Below, piece after piece: positions 7,267-15,703 of a stretch of 24,102 bases of DNA. The position numbers and the translations under genes were made by a program. Each line of letters opens with the position of its first letter. The first letter of the stretch is position 1. Source of the DNA: an uncultured Flavobacteriales bacterium (GTDB lineage: Bacteria; Bacteroidota; Bacteroidia; Flavobacteriales; Weeksellaceae); contig CALFIE010000073.1 in NCBI GenBank assembly GCA_937876095.1, positions 1 through 24,102 on the forward strand, given 5' to 3'. Below the pieces are notes generated by a model. It saw only the letters and a program-made list of their open reading frames with translations. It did no database searches and was not told the origin of the DNA.

Positions 7267-7776
7267 ATGAAAAAACTACTTGTAATAGCAATTATCCTTT
7301 TGGTTTCTTGTACCAAAAAGCAGCCTGTACATCCTCCTGTTGGTGGAATTTTGAGTCAAAATGATTTAGAAATTTCAAAAAATAGGGCAAAAAATCTGAA
7401 CCAAACTGAACGTTTGCAAATTCAGGATTGGATGAAAGATCAACCAGAAAAATATTATCCAATGACGATGAACTATTGGGTAAATATTCCAAATCTAGAG
7501 AAAAATCCTAGAAAAGCAGATGATGAACTCATTTCATACCAATATGATATATACGATTTTGATCAGGTAAAAATCTATAAAGAAACCAAGGTAAATAAAT
7601 ACGTAAGATTCGGTCATTTCGAAGAATTGAAAGCAGTTGAAGACGTATTACGATACTTAAAACCAGGTGAAGAAGCCACACTTTTGGTTCCTTCGGTTTT
7701 GGCTTTCGGTACTTATGGTGATGAGAAGGAAATATCAAACGATATGCCTTTAATTATCAAATTAAAAGTACTTTAA
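7267..7776 (+). CDS. gldI: GldI-like gliding motility FKBP-type lipoprotein
   Basis: A 169-residue lipoprotein. Residues 1-14 are a lipoprotein signal and C15 (LLVSC) the lipidated cysteine. After a polar linker, the segment ISKNRAKNLNQTERLQIQDW (36-55) and MTMNYWVNI resemble the N-terminal region of GldI. The rest is an FKBP fold: YQYDIYDFD (94-102), VEDVLRYLKPGEEATLLVPS (124-143) and FGTYGDEKEISNDMPLIIKL (146-165). GldI is a peptidyl-prolyl isomerase-like protein required for gliding and type IX secretion in Flavobacterium johnsoniae, found also in non-gliding relatives. A TACATTCG element (7250-7257) is a possible -7 box. The FKBP catalytic pocket looks partly degenerate compared with the FKBP domain of the next gene. 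The gldI name rests on pattern recognition; a generic FKBP lipoprotein is the alternative. Confidence 0.72.
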   Translation: MKKLLVIAIILLVSCTKKQPVHPPVGGILSQNDLEISKNRAKNLNQTERLQIQDWMKDQPEKYYPMTMNYWVNIPNLEKNPRKADDELISYQYDIYDFDQVKIYKETKVNKYVRFGHFEELKAVEDVLRYLKPGEEATLLVPSVLAFGTYGDEKEISNDMPLIIKLKVL

Positions 7777-7840
7777 ATCAATCTCTTCCATCATTAATGA
7801 AAGAATTTTGAAATGATTTTTTAATAATAAAATTTTGAAA

Positions 7841-8953
7841 ATGAGCATAAAAAAATATTTTTTAACTGCATTAGCTGCAATTTCCTTGCTGCAATGTACT
7901 CCAATTTATAAAAAAATGAATGTAGACCAATCAACGTACGAAAAATTGCAAGATGGTATTTATGCCAATCTGCAAACTTCTAAAGGAAATCTTTTGGTAA
8001 AATTAGAAGACCAAAAATCACCAGTAACAGTGGCAAATTTTGTTGGATTAGCCGAAGGAAAAATCGAGAACAAAGCAAAAGCTAAAGGAACACCTTTCTA
8101 CGACGGAACAATTTTCCATAGAGTGATCCAAAATTTTATGATTCAAGGTGGTGATCCACAAGGAACAGGAATGGGAGATCCTGGTTATAAATTTGATGAC
8201 GAGAGAAATGACTTGCAACACACCGGGAAAGGAATTTTGTCTATGGCGAATTCTGGTCCAAATACAAATGGTTCTCAGTTTTTCATCACCGAAGTAGCAA
8301 CACCTTGGTTAGATGGTAAACATACGATTTTCGGGAAAGTGATAGAAGGAGAAAACGTGATAGATGATATTGCAAAGGTAGAAAAAGGAGCTCAAGACAA
8401 ACCTAAAACTGATGTAGTACTAGAAAAAGTAAGTGTTTTTACCAAAGGTGATGCTTACAAAAATTACGATGCAGCCAAAATTTTTAATGAAGGTAAATCT
8501 AAAATTAAAGATAATAACAAAGCATTTTTAGCCAAAGAAGAAGCTGATCGCAAGAAAAAAGAAGAAGAATTTGCAGCTAATCAACAAAAATTGGTAGATA
8601 ATTTGAAATCTGGAATGACTGCAACTGCATCTGGTTTGTACTACAAAATCACCAAATCTACCAACGGAAAATCTCCAAAATCTGGAGATGAAGTATCGGT
8701 ACATTATGCCGGGAAATTGGTAGATGGTTCAGAATTCGATAGTTCTTTCAAAAGAAATCAGCCAATTGATATTCCAATTGGTGTAGGAAAAGTAATCAAA
8801 GGTTGGGACGAAGGAATTCTTTTGCTAAAAGAAGGTGAAACCGCAACATTGCTAATTCCGCCAAGTTTAGGTTATGGAGCAAATGGAGCAGGAGGTGTAA
8901 TTCCGCCAAATGCATGGTTGGTTTTTGATGTAGAATTGGTAAAAGTGAAATAG
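7841..8953 (+). CDS. Double peptidyl-prolyl isomerase lipoprotein: cyclophilin plus FKBP
   Basis: A 370-residue envelope lipoprotein joining two unrelated PPIase folds. The signal has lipobox SLLQC (15-19). The cyclophilin domain spans about 38-198 and has FHRVIQNFMIQGGDPQGTG (92-110), GILSMANSGPNTNGSQFFIT (131-150) and WLDGKHTIFGKV (156-167), so the catalytic Arg, Phe-Met-Gln and Trp/His pocket residues are present. A charged helical linker (about 205-255, rich in K and E) leads to an FKBP domain (about 262-370) with GDEVSVHYAGKLVDGSEFDS (282-301), the IKGWDEGILLLKEGE segment (319-333) and LGYGANGAGGVIPPNAWLVF (343-362). Both domains look catalytically intact. The ATG at 7841 is preferred over a TTG two codons earlier. 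It lies 64 bases after gldI on the same strand and ends at its own terminator, suggesting a shared envelope-folding role with GldI. Confidence 0.93.
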   Translation: MSIKKYFLTALAAISLLQCTPIYKKMNVDQSTYEKLQDGIYANLQTSKGNLLVKLEDQKSPVTVANFVGLAEGKIENKAKAKGTPFYDGTIFHRVIQNFMIQGGDPQGTGMGDPGYKFDDERNDLQHTGKGILSMANSGPNTNGSQFFITEVATPWLDGKHTIFGKVIEGENVIDDIAKVEKGAQDKPKTDVVLEKVSVFTKGDAYKNYDAAKIFNEGKSKIKDNNKAFLAKEEADRKKKEEEFAANQQKLVDNLKSGMTATASGLYYKITKSTNGKSPKSGDEVSVHYAGKLVDGSEFDSSFKRNQPIDIPIGVGKVIKGWDEGILLLKEGETATLLIPPSLGYGANGAGGVIPPNAWLVFDVELVKVK

Positions 8954-8991
8954 TTAATGCTATTTGAACTTTGTCAAAGTTTTAAAAATAT

Positions 8992-9018
8992 AAAAGCGAA
9001 CAAATGTTCGCTTTTTTT
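8992..9018. terminator. Intrinsic terminator of the PPIase gene
   Basis: The stem AAAAGCGAAC (8992-9001) / GTTCGCTTTT (9006-9015) has loop AAAT and a T run to 9018. Because A residues also precede it, it may serve the convergent dgkA transcript as well; its right edge touches the dgkA stop codon. Confidence 0.87.
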
Positions 9019-9382
9019 AGTTCAAAAAATCAATTACATAGTTATGATAAACTAAAATCCCAACTATGATTGCAGCAAATGATAAAAGCAAAACTGCACC
9101 TGCAGAAATATCTTTGATAAAACCAATTCTGTGATCGAAATTGGGCTGTATAAAATCACAAATTTTTTCGATTGCCGTATTGAAAATTTCGGCAGCTAAA
9201 ACCATAAAACACGACAAAATAATAAGCGAGGTTTCCACCAGATTGAGCGCAAAAAACCAAATCAAAAAAATATTGATACAAAGTGCAACCACTTCTATCT
9301 GGAAGTTTCGTTCGGACTTTAGCATTTTGTAGATTCCCAAAAAAGCTTTACCAAAGGATTGTAAAAGGGTAGGTTTTTGCAT
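9017..9382 (-). CDS. dgkA: Diacylglycerol kinase / undecaprenol kinase (DgkA family)
   Basis: A 121-residue integral membrane enzyme of the small prokaryotic DgkA family. It has an N-terminal amphipathic part with SFGKAFLGIYKMLKSERNFQ (9-28) and three membrane spans (about 31-47, 50-66 and 91-115). The catalytic signature AEIFNTAIEKICDFI (64-78) carries the conserved Glu and Asn, and HRIGFIKDISAGAVLL (84-99) carries the family Lys-Asp pair. The substrate is diacylglycerol in enterobacteria and undecaprenol in Gram-positives; sequence alone does not settle it here. It lies downstream of the first M28 peptidase on the same strand (47-base gap) and shares a terminator region with the PPIase gene. 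Confidence 0.9.
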   Translation of the reverse strand: MQKPTLLQSFGKAFLGIYKMLKSERNFQIEVVALCINIFLIWFFALNLVETSLIILSCFMVLAAEIFNTAIEKICDFIQPNFDHRIGFIKDISAGAVLLLSFAAIIVGILVYHNYVIDFLN

Positions 9383-9429
9383 TTTTTATTTTTTAACAAG
9401 AATTTTCAAGAATTTTTAATCGAAATAAA

Positions 9430-10791
9430 CTACCAGTTTTGGTCAATCATATAGATGAGTTGTGCCATTGTAATAGCTCCCAAAAGCATTTCGCGACGAT
9501 TTACCTTCTCAAAAGTATCTTCCGGAGTGTGATGAATATCAAAATATCGTTGAGAATCGGGTACCAATTCAGACAAAGGAACTCCTAGTTTTTCCAACGG
9601 ATCAATATCAGTTCCTGCATATCTTCCTTCAAAATTATAAATTCCGTAAGGTAAAAATAGATTTCTCCAAGATTGTACTTGTGCTCGTTTTTCATCATTC
9701 ATTACCAAAGAAATTCCTCTTGGTGTGAAACCACCTCCGTCACTTTCCATCGCAAAAAGGTGTTTTTCACCAGAAATTTTTACATTTTCCGCATAGGTTT
9801 TTCCGCCTCTTACTCCGTTTTCTTCGTTGGCAAAACATACTACTCGAATCGTATGATTATTGGCAATTCCTAATTTTTTGAAAATTCGCAGAATTTCTAT
9901 GCTCTGTACAATTCCGGTTCCGTCATCAGAAGCACCTTCACCAACATCCCAAGAATCTAAATGACCACCAACTACAATCACAGATTGGTCTTTTTTCCCC
10001 GTAATTTCACCAATTACAGAATGTGATAATTTTTCGCCTTGCATACCACAATCAGAATTTAATTTTGCGGTAACTTTCTGTGATTTCAGTATTTCTTCTA
10101 GTGCATCTGCACTTTGTGCACCAATTGCAACAGCAGGAATTTTGGCAACATTTTCTTCGTATCGCATAGAACCAGTGTGCGGAACATCATCAAAACTAGA
10201 AGAAAGAGAACGAATAATCACCGCTTTTCCACCTTTTTTGGCAACCAAACTTGCAGAAGAGTAGCGGTATTTACCTGCTTCTCCGTATGCTTGACCAGTT
10301 GTAATAAAGGTTTGATTGAATGGATAATTGAAAAAAACAATTTTATCTTTGACCTTTTCGGCAGGTAATTTGTCTAATTCTTCAAAATTTTTGACAAACA
10401 AAATTTCACCTTTCAAATTTTTACCACCAGTTCCTTCAGAATTTCCTAAAGATAACATTCGTAGCGATTTCCAACCACCATTTTCTGCTTTTATTCGTAG
10501 GGTTTCTTTTCCACGTTTCCAGACGGGAATCATTACATCTTGGTAATAGACTTTGTCTGCTCCTGCTTCTTTTAGTTTTTCTAAAGACCAAGCTGTGGCT
10601 TTTTCATAGTTTTCTGAACCAGAAAGACGATTACCTATATTTTTGCACAATTCTCTGAGATTTTTATAGGCAGTCTCATGCAAAAAAACTTCATCTGAAA
10701 TTTTTTTGAACATGATAGAATCATTATTAAGATTTTGTGCAAACAAAATTCCGCCCAAAAAAAGCGGAAATAAGTGGATTATTTTTTTCAT
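9430..10791 (-). CDS. Exported M28-family metallopeptidase (carboxypeptidase Q-like), copy 1
   Basis: A 453-residue exported di-zinc peptidase. Residues 1-18 form a signal peptide (GGILFAQ). A PA-type insert (about 120-255, including KIVFFNYPFNQ and GEAGKYRYSS) sits within the fold, as in plasma glutamate carboxypeptidase/carboxypeptidase Q. The metal and catalytic set is visible: GGHLDSWDVGEGASDDGTG (275-293) with H277, D279 and D290; FANEENG (320-326) with E323-E324; MESDGGG (348-354) with D351; and YFDIHHTPEDTF (416-427) with H420/H421. It likely trims peptides in the periplasm or on the surface. There is no type IX sorting domain at the C-terminus. It lies 62 bases downstream of a close paralogue on the same strand, so the two look like a tandem duplication. 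Confidence 0.9.
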   Translation of the reverse strand: MKKIIHLFPLFLGGILFAQNLNNDSIMFKKISDEVFLHETAYKNLRELCKNIGNRLSGSENYEKATAWSLEKLKEAGADKVYYQDVMIPVWKRGKETLRIKAENGGWKSLRMLSLGNSEGTGGKNLKGEILFVKNFEELDKLPAEKVKDKIVFFNYPFNQTFITTGQAYGEAGKYRYSSASLVAKKGGKAVIIRSLSSSFDDVPHTGSMRYEENVAKIPAVAIGAQSADALEEILKSQKVTAKLNSDCGMQGEKLSHSVIGEITGKKDQSVIVVGGHLDSWDVGEGASDDGTGIVQSIEILRIFKKLGIANNHTIRVVCFANEENGVRGGKTYAENVKISGEKHLFAMESDGGGFTPRGISLVMNDEKRAQVQSWRNLFLPYGIYNFEGRYAGTDIDPLEKLGVPLSELVPDSQRYFDIHHTPEDTFEKVNRREMLLGAITMAQLIYMIDQNW

Positions 10792-10853
10792 ATTTCTAGT
10801 ACCTCTACAAATTGGAGCACTAAAATTAGGAAAAAATTTAGAATAATTGGTTT

Positions 10854-12254
10854 CTACCAGTATTTATCTATCAAATAAACGATTTGCGCCATGGTAACTG
10901 CACCTAAAAGTAATTCTCTACGGTTTACTTTTTCGAAAGTATCTTCTGCAGTGTGGTGAATATCAAAATAGCGCTGCATATCTGGAACTATCTCTGCTAA
11001 AGGTACATCTAGCGTTTTCAAGGGAGCTATATCTACACCAGAATAGGTTTCATCAAAATTATAAACACCATAAGGTAGAAAATATTTTTTCCAATCAAAA
11101 ATTTGTCTTCTTTTTTGTGGCATCATATCGAGTGAAATTCCGCGTGGTGAAAATCCTCCTGCATCGCTTTCTATTGCAAAAATATGGCGTTCATGTTTTT
11201 TCTTTACGTAATCTGCATATGTTTTTCCGCCCATTACTCCGTTTTCCTCATTCGCAAAACAAATAAATCTGATGGTGTGTCTATTGGCAACTTCTAATTT
11301 TTTGTAGGTTTTTAACACTTCAAAAAGTTGTACAACACCGGCTCCATCGTCATGTGCACCTTCTCCTAAATCCCAAGAATCGAGATGAGCTGCTACTACA
11401 ATTACACTTTTATCTGTGTTTCCGGTAAGTTCTGCAATCACTGAATTGGTTGTCATTTCGCCATTCATTCCACAATTAGAATTGAGTTTGGCTGTCATTT
11501 TTTGTTTTACTAAAATTTTAGCCAATTCATCTGCACTTTTTGCACCAATTGCAACTGCCGGAATTTTGAATTTATCATCTGGATCATAAGTTGTGCTACC
11601 GGTATGTGGAACATCATCAAACGCAGAAGTAAGTGATCTGATGATTACAGCTTTTGCACCACGTTTTCCTGCCAAAGTAGCAGTAGAATATCGGTATTTA
11701 CCTGCTTCTCCGTATGCATCAACTGGAGAAATCATTCGCTGATCAAAAGGATAATTGAAAAAAACTATTTTGTCTTTTACATCTTCTGATGGAATTTGCT
11801 TGAAATCTTCTATAGATTTTACGTACAAAATTTCGCCAATCAAATCTTTTCCTCCAGTTCCATTGGTATTTCCTAATGACAACAATCTCAATTCTTGCCA
11901 TTTTCCGGTACTGGTTTTTACGCTTAGAGTTTCTAAACCACGTTCCCAAATTGGGACTTTCACTTCTTGTAACCAAACTTTGTCGGCTCCTGCTTTTTGA
12001 AATTTTTTCTGTGCCCAAACTACCGCTTTTTCGTAGTTTTCGCTACCACTGAAACGTTGACCAATGTCTTTGGTAAGTTCTCTCAAATCTTCGTAAGCAG
12101 TACCATTTAACAAAATTTCATCAGAAATTTTTCTGAAAAATATGGTTTCATCTACTTTTGCAGGTTTTGGTGGTTTTGGTAGTTTTACAGGCCTTTTTTG
12201 AGAAAATAATGATCCAAAGGCTAAAATGGTAAAAATAATGGCGGTTTTTTTCAT
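10854..12254 (-). CDS. Exported M28-family metallopeptidase (carboxypeptidase Q-like), copy 2
   Basis: A 466-residue paralogue of the downstream gene, colinear along its length apart from the N-terminus. Signal peptide 1-19 (GSLFSQ) is followed by a short Lys/Pro-rich linker (KLPKPPKPAK, 24-33) that the other copy lacks. The complete active site is present: AAHLDSWDLGEGAHDDGAG (288-306) with H290, D292 and D303; FANEENG (333-339) with E336-E337; IESDAGG (361-367) with D364; YFDIHHTAEDTF (429-440). Shared blocks include GEAGKYRYS, DVPHTGS and DTFEKVNRRE. Differences around the binding site (AAHLDSWDLGEGAHDDGAG against GGHLDSWDVGEGASDDGTG) may reflect different substrate choice. As the upstream gene of the pair it is probably transcribed first, with copy 1 and perhaps dgkA behind it. 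Confidence 0.9.
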   Translation of the reverse strand: MKKTAIIFTILAFGSLFSQKRPVKLPKPPKPAKVDETIFFRKISDEILLNGTAYEDLRELTKDIGQRFSGSENYEKAVVWAQKKFQKAGADKVWLQEVKVPIWERGLETLSVKTSTGKWQELRLLSLGNTNGTGGKDLIGEILYVKSIEDFKQIPSEDVKDKIVFFNYPFDQRMISPVDAYGEAGKYRYSTATLAGKRGAKAVIIRSLTSAFDDVPHTGSTTYDPDDKFKIPAVAIGAKSADELAKILVKQKMTAKLNSNCGMNGEMTTNSVIAELTGNTDKSVIVVAAHLDSWDLGEGAHDDGAGVVQLFEVLKTYKKLEVANRHTIRFICFANEENGVMGGKTYADYVKKKHERHIFAIESDAGGFSPRGISLDMMPQKRRQIFDWKKYFLPYGVYNFDETYSGVDIAPLKTLDVPLAEIVPDMQRYFDIHHTAEDTFEKVNRRELLLGAVTMAQIVYLIDKYW

Positions 12255-12362
12255 AAAAAAAATAAAAAAATTGCTTTATAAATAAGGTTATTCCCACAAA
12301 TTTATAAAAATATTTTGCAAGTCGAGATTCTAATGTCTTTTTTTAATTTTAATAAAAAAAAA

Positions 12363-13604
12363 CTACTTCATATCGTACATTACCAATGCAGTAACCAATT
12401 TTGGTTCTATGTAAGTACATTTTGGTGGCATAATAAGTTTCTGATCAGATATTTTCAACATATCATTAAAACTTACGGGATAAATCGCAAAAGCTACAGC
12501 ATAATCACCACTGTCAACTTTTTGTTTTAAATTTATCACACCTTCTATGGTTGAATCACCTTTCAGATAGGCTATTTTGTCTGAACTATCGGTTTTTTGT
12601 ATTCCGAGAATTTCTTTAAAAATATATTTATCTAATAGATGATGGTCTAAATGATCTAATGACATTTCTGGTGAACGCAAATTGTGTTTTACATGTAGAG
12701 AATAGAATTTACCATCTAAATACATTGACATATGGAATTTTTGCGATGGGAAATATGGCAATTCACCTTTGTCATGAATGAGAAAAAATTTCTCTAATTT
12801 TTTGAGAAATTGATCTGGAGTTAAACCACCTAAATCCTCTAAAACTCTATTGTAATCGTGAATTTTGATGGATTGATTAGAAACTATGAAACTGTAGATA
12901 AAATTGTAAGGTTCTAATCCGTTGTGTTTTTTATTCTTTTCTTTTTGGTTTTTAGCATTCAGCGCAGTAGAGCCAATTCTGTGATGTCCGTCTGCAATAT
13001 AAAAAGCATCTACCTGATCCAGAACTTCTTTTAGTTGTTGCATTTTCAGGCGATTATCTATCCTCCAAATTTTATGTTTGATGTTTTTGCTGTCTTGATA
13101 ATTGAGAATTGGAATATTTTTTTCTTCGTGATTCATAAGCAATTCTACTTTAGAATTTGCTGCATAAGTCAGTAGAACAGGTTCTGCTTGTATGTTTACT
13201 CGCTCTAAATAGTGTGCTAATTTTTCTTTTTTTTGAGGAATGGTACTCTCGTGTCGTTTGATTTTCCCGTTCCAGAAATCTTCTACAGAAACCAAGCCCA
13301 AAAGTCCCCGAAAAACGATTTTGTTGGGCATAATTTGCTCATAAAGATAGTAAGAAAACGTATCTTGTATCAACTTGTTTTCTTCTACCAATTCTTCGTA
13401 ATTGCTTCTGATTTTTCGCAAATTACGTTCTATATCTTTGGATTTGCTTACTACATAAGGTTTAATCATTTGGATATACGAAGAGTTTTCTTGTGCTTTT
13501 TTGTTAATTTCTTCTTGGGTGAAATTATCAATAGGATGCGTAGGGAAACTATCTACATAATCAGAATGCGGTCTAATTCCACGAAAAGGTTTGAAAATAG
13601 GCAT
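12363..13604 (-). CDS. DUF1015 family protein, third gene of the ser operon
   Basis: A 413-residue cytosolic protein of the DUF1015 family (often described as HTH-containing, without proof). Typical elements are the opening MPIFKPFRGIRP (1-12), a YVDSFPTHPIDN segment (16-27), YYLYEQI (85-91), the GLLGLVSVEDF and KRHEST region (100-121), AYYA-like LLTYAAN, FYIADGHHRIGSTA (201-214) and a C-terminal block with MPPKCTYIEPKL. The DGHHR motif is the family hallmark and suggests a catalytic or ligand-binding site. It starts 3 bases after the serA stop codon, so it is almost certainly cotranscribed with serC and serA. The same order is one I recall from other Flavobacteriia, implying a link to serine or phosphohydroxypyruvate metabolism. 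Function remains unknown. Confidence 0.88.
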   Translation of the reverse strand: MPIFKPFRGIRPHSDYVDSFPTHPIDNFTQEEINKKAQENSSYIQMIKPYVVSKSKDIERNLRKIRSNYEELVEENKLIQDTFSYYLYEQIMPNKIVFRGLLGLVSVEDFWNGKIKRHESTIPQKKEKLAHYLERVNIQAEPVLLTYAANSKVELLMNHEEKNIPILNYQDSKNIKHKIWRIDNRLKMQQLKEVLDQVDAFYIADGHHRIGSTALNAKNQKEKNKKHNGLEPYNFIYSFIVSNQSIKIHDYNRVLEDLGGLTPDQFLKKLEKFFLIHDKGELPYFPSQKFHMSMYLDGKFYSLHVKHNLRSPEMSLDHLDHHLLDKYIFKEILGIQKTDSSDKIAYLKGDSTIEGVINLKQKVDSGDYAVAFAIYPVSFNDMLKISDQKLIMPPKCTYIEPKLVTALVMYDMK

Positions 13605-13607
13605 ATT

Positions 13608-14567
13608 TTACAATTTCTTTTTAATGTCAATTATTTGATCTGCAAGTTCTTTACCAATTTTTTCCTGTGCTTCTATAGTGTTTCCACCAACGTGTGGTGA
13701 AAGCGAAAGTGCAGGATTCATCAAAATTGGTAATTCTGGTTTTGGCTCATTCTCGAAGACGTCTAAAGCAGCACCTGCTACTTTTCCGGAGTCTATGAAA
13801 TCGAGTAGGGTTACCTCATTTATCACACCACCTCTTGCTGTATTTACAATAAATACTCCATCTTTCATTATTTCAAATTCTTTGGTATCTATGATGTATT
13901 CTTTGGTTTTTGGAGTATTGATGCTTATGAAATCACAATTTTTCAAAAATTCTTTCATATTATTGGTAGAAGTGATTTCGAATTGTACTTTTTGTCCATC
14001 AAAAAAATTCAATTCTACCGTTTTTGTTTGTGGATTTCGGGTGCAAACTTGCACTTTCATACCAAGAGAAATTCCTAATTTGATGACTTCTTGCCCGATT
14101 TTACCGAAACCAATCACTCCCAAAGTTTTCCCCGATAATTCTACAGCATTGGCAAATGATTTTTTGAGTGCATTGAATTGGGTTTCACCTTCAAGTGGCA
14201 TCAATCTATTGGATTCGTGCAGAAATCTTGCTAAAGACAGAAAATGTGCAAAAACCAATTCTGCCACCGATTTTGTAGATGCATTTGGTGTATTAATTAC
14301 AAATAATCCTTTTTCTATGGCGTATTCTACATCTATATTATCCATTCCAATTCCTCCACGACCAATAATTTTGAGGCTTTTGCACGCGTCTATCAAATCT
14401 TTTCGGATTTGCGTGGCACTTCTCACAAGCAAAACATCTACTTGATTTTCATTAATAAAAGAAATCAAATGTTCTTGTGAAACTCGATTATCTAGAAGTT
14501 CGATTCCGGCTTCTTGCAAAGTTTTTGCGCCCAAATCTGAAATTCCGTCGTTTGCTAAAACTTTCAT
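13608..14567 (-). CDS. serA: D-3-phosphoglycerate dehydrogenase (short form)
   Basis: A 319-residue D-2-hydroxyacid dehydrogenase. Being between serC and DUF1015 it most likely oxidises 3-phosphoglycerate to 3-phosphohydroxypyruvate with NAD+, the first step of serine synthesis. The nucleotide-binding GFGKIG motif is at 153-158 and the catalytic set is R245 (TARGG), E274 (FENEP) and H292 (SPHVGGNT). GRGGIGMDNID (69-79) and NASTKSVAELV (95-105) are also family signatures. It lacks the C-terminal regulatory ACT domain of longer SerA proteins, so feedback control by serine through that domain is not expected. Spacing is 3 bases to serC upstream and 3 to DUF1015 downstream. Other D-2-hydroxyacid dehydrogenases share the motifs; the operon decides the call. 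Confidence 0.92.
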   Translation of the reverse strand: MKVLANDGISDLGAKTLQEAGIELLDNRVSQEHLISFINENQVDVLLVRSATQIRKDLIDACKSLKIIGRGGIGMDNIDVEYAIEKGLFVINTPNASTKSVAELVFAHFLSLARFLHESNRLMPLEGETQFNALKKSFANAVELSGKTLGVIGFGKIGQEVIKLGISLGMKVQVCTRNPQTKTVELNFFDGQKVQFEITSTNNMKEFLKNCDFISINTPKTKEYIIDTKEFEIMKDGVFIVNTARGGVINEVTLLDFIDSGKVAGAALDVFENEPKPELPILMNPALSLSPHVGGNTIEAQEKIGKELADQIIDIKKKL

Positions 14568-14570
14568 TAC

Positions 14571-15632
14571 TTATTGTAGATTTTTCATCACATCAACTAA
14601 AACTTGTACGCTTTCTATAGGTAATGCGTTGTACAAACTTGCTCTGTAACCACCTAAACTTCTGTGTCCGTTCAATCCGCTGATTCCGGCTGCTTTCCAC
14701 GCATTATCAAAAACTTCTTTTTTGGATTCATCTAATAATTTGAAGGAAACATTCATAAGTGATCGGTCTTCTTTTACACAAAAAGTGTCAAAAAGTGGAT
14801 TTCTATCTATCTCATCATACAGCAATTGTGCTTTTGCAATATTTCGAGCTTCTGCAGCAGCAATTCCTCCGTTTTTTTCTAAATGTTGCAGCGTAAGTAA
14901 CGATGCATACACCGGAAAAACAGGGGGAGTATTGTACATAGATTCTTTAGAAATATGTTGAGAATAATCCAGATAAGATGGTATATTGCGACCTGTTTTA
15001 CCTAAAATTTCTTTTTTTACTACCACCAAAGTTACACCTGCAGGTCCCATATTTTTTTGCGCTCCTGCGTAAATCAAATCAAATTTAGAAAAATCAATCT
15101 CTCGACTGAAAATATCTGAACTCATATCGCAAACCAATAACGTATCAACTTCTGGAAAAGTTGTCATTTGAGTACCATAAATGGTATTGTTAGAAGTACA
15201 ATGGAAATAATTGTTGTCTGAACTTACGGTATAATTTTTTGGAATAAACGAGTAGTTGTCTTCTTTTGAGGAAGCAACCACGTCTACATTTCCTACTATT
15301 TTTGCTTCTTTTATAGCACTTGCAGCCCAAGTTCCGGTGTCTAAATAGGCGGCTTTTCCGTTTTCTGATTTCATCAGATTAAAAGGCACCATTAGAAATT
15401 GCAGACTTGCACCACCACCTAAATACAACACTTCGTACTCGTCACCAAGATTCATCAATCTTTTTACGATGGCTCTTGCTTCGTCCATCACTGCTACGAA
15501 ATCTTTGCTACGGTGCGAAATTTCTAACAATGAGAGTCCGATTCCGTTGAAGTCTAATATGGCTTCTGCAGATTTTTCGAAAACTTCTTGAGGTAGAATG
15601 CAAGGACCCGCACTGAAATTATGTTTTTTCAT
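14571..15632 (-). CDS. serC: Phosphoserine aminotransferase
   Basis: A 353-residue PLP enzyme of the usual SerC length. It converts 3-phosphohydroxypyruvate and glutamate to O-phosphoserine and also acts in the phosphohydroxythreonine branch of vitamin B6 synthesis. Signatures: HNFSAGPCILP (4-14), SLLEISHRSKDF (34-45), LGGGASLQF (71-79), DTGTWAASAIKEA (98-110), CDMSSDIFSR (168-177), the PLP lysine K193 in YAGAQKNMGPAGVT (188-201), and GHRSLGGYRASLYNAL near the C-terminus. It is the first gene of serC-serA-DUF1015. The upstream terminator (15669-15697) separates it from the ferredoxin gene, so the operon should have its own promoter in the 70-base gap, where I see no clear consensus match. Confidence 0.97.
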   Translation of the reverse strand: MKKHNFSAGPCILPQEVFEKSAEAILDFNGIGLSLLEISHRSKDFVAVMDEARAIVKRLMNLGDEYEVLYLGGGASLQFLMVPFNLMKSENGKAAYLDTGTWAASAIKEAKIVGNVDVVASSKEDNYSFIPKNYTVSSDNNYFHCTSNNTIYGTQMTTFPEVDTLLVCDMSSDIFSREIDFSKFDLIYAGAQKNMGPAGVTLVVVKKEILGKTGRNIPSYLDYSQHISKESMYNTPPVFPVYASLLTLQHLEKNGGIAAAEARNIAKAQLLYDEIDRNPLFDTFCVKEDRSLMNVSFKLLDESKKEVFDNAWKAAGISGLNGHRSLGGYRASLYNALPIESVQVLVDVMKNLQ

Positions 15633-15662
15633 ATTTTTCTAAAAATTTTTAGTCATTTTTTA

Positions 15663-15698
15663 CTAAAAAAATCCCCTCATAATTTTTGAGCGGATTTT
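15663..15698 (-). terminator. Intrinsic terminator of the ferredoxin gene
   Basis: Read on the minus strand, AAATCCGCTC pairs with GAGGGGATTT (one mismatch; plus-strand arms 15669-15678 and 15688-15697, loop of nine) and is followed by a T run (complement of 15665-15670). It begins a few bases after the ferredoxin stop codon and lies just before serC. Confidence 0.75.
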
Positions 15699-15703
15699 AC
15701 CTA

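Noticed and set aside
9430..12254. Type IX secretion cargo
   Set aside because: Neither M28 peptidase has a C-terminal sorting domain; both end at the catalytic domain's last helix.
13233..13700. A 155-codon plus-strand frame
   Set aside because: It is antisense to the DUF1015 gene and the serA end, and its translation is Phe/Tyr/Arg-rich without a domain.
13678..14445. A 255-codon open frame on the plus strand
   Set aside because: It is exactly antisense to serA, whose protein has all dehydrogenase motifs. The plus-strand translation has no recognisable domain and is rich in Ser/Pro/Ile, as expected of a shadow frame.
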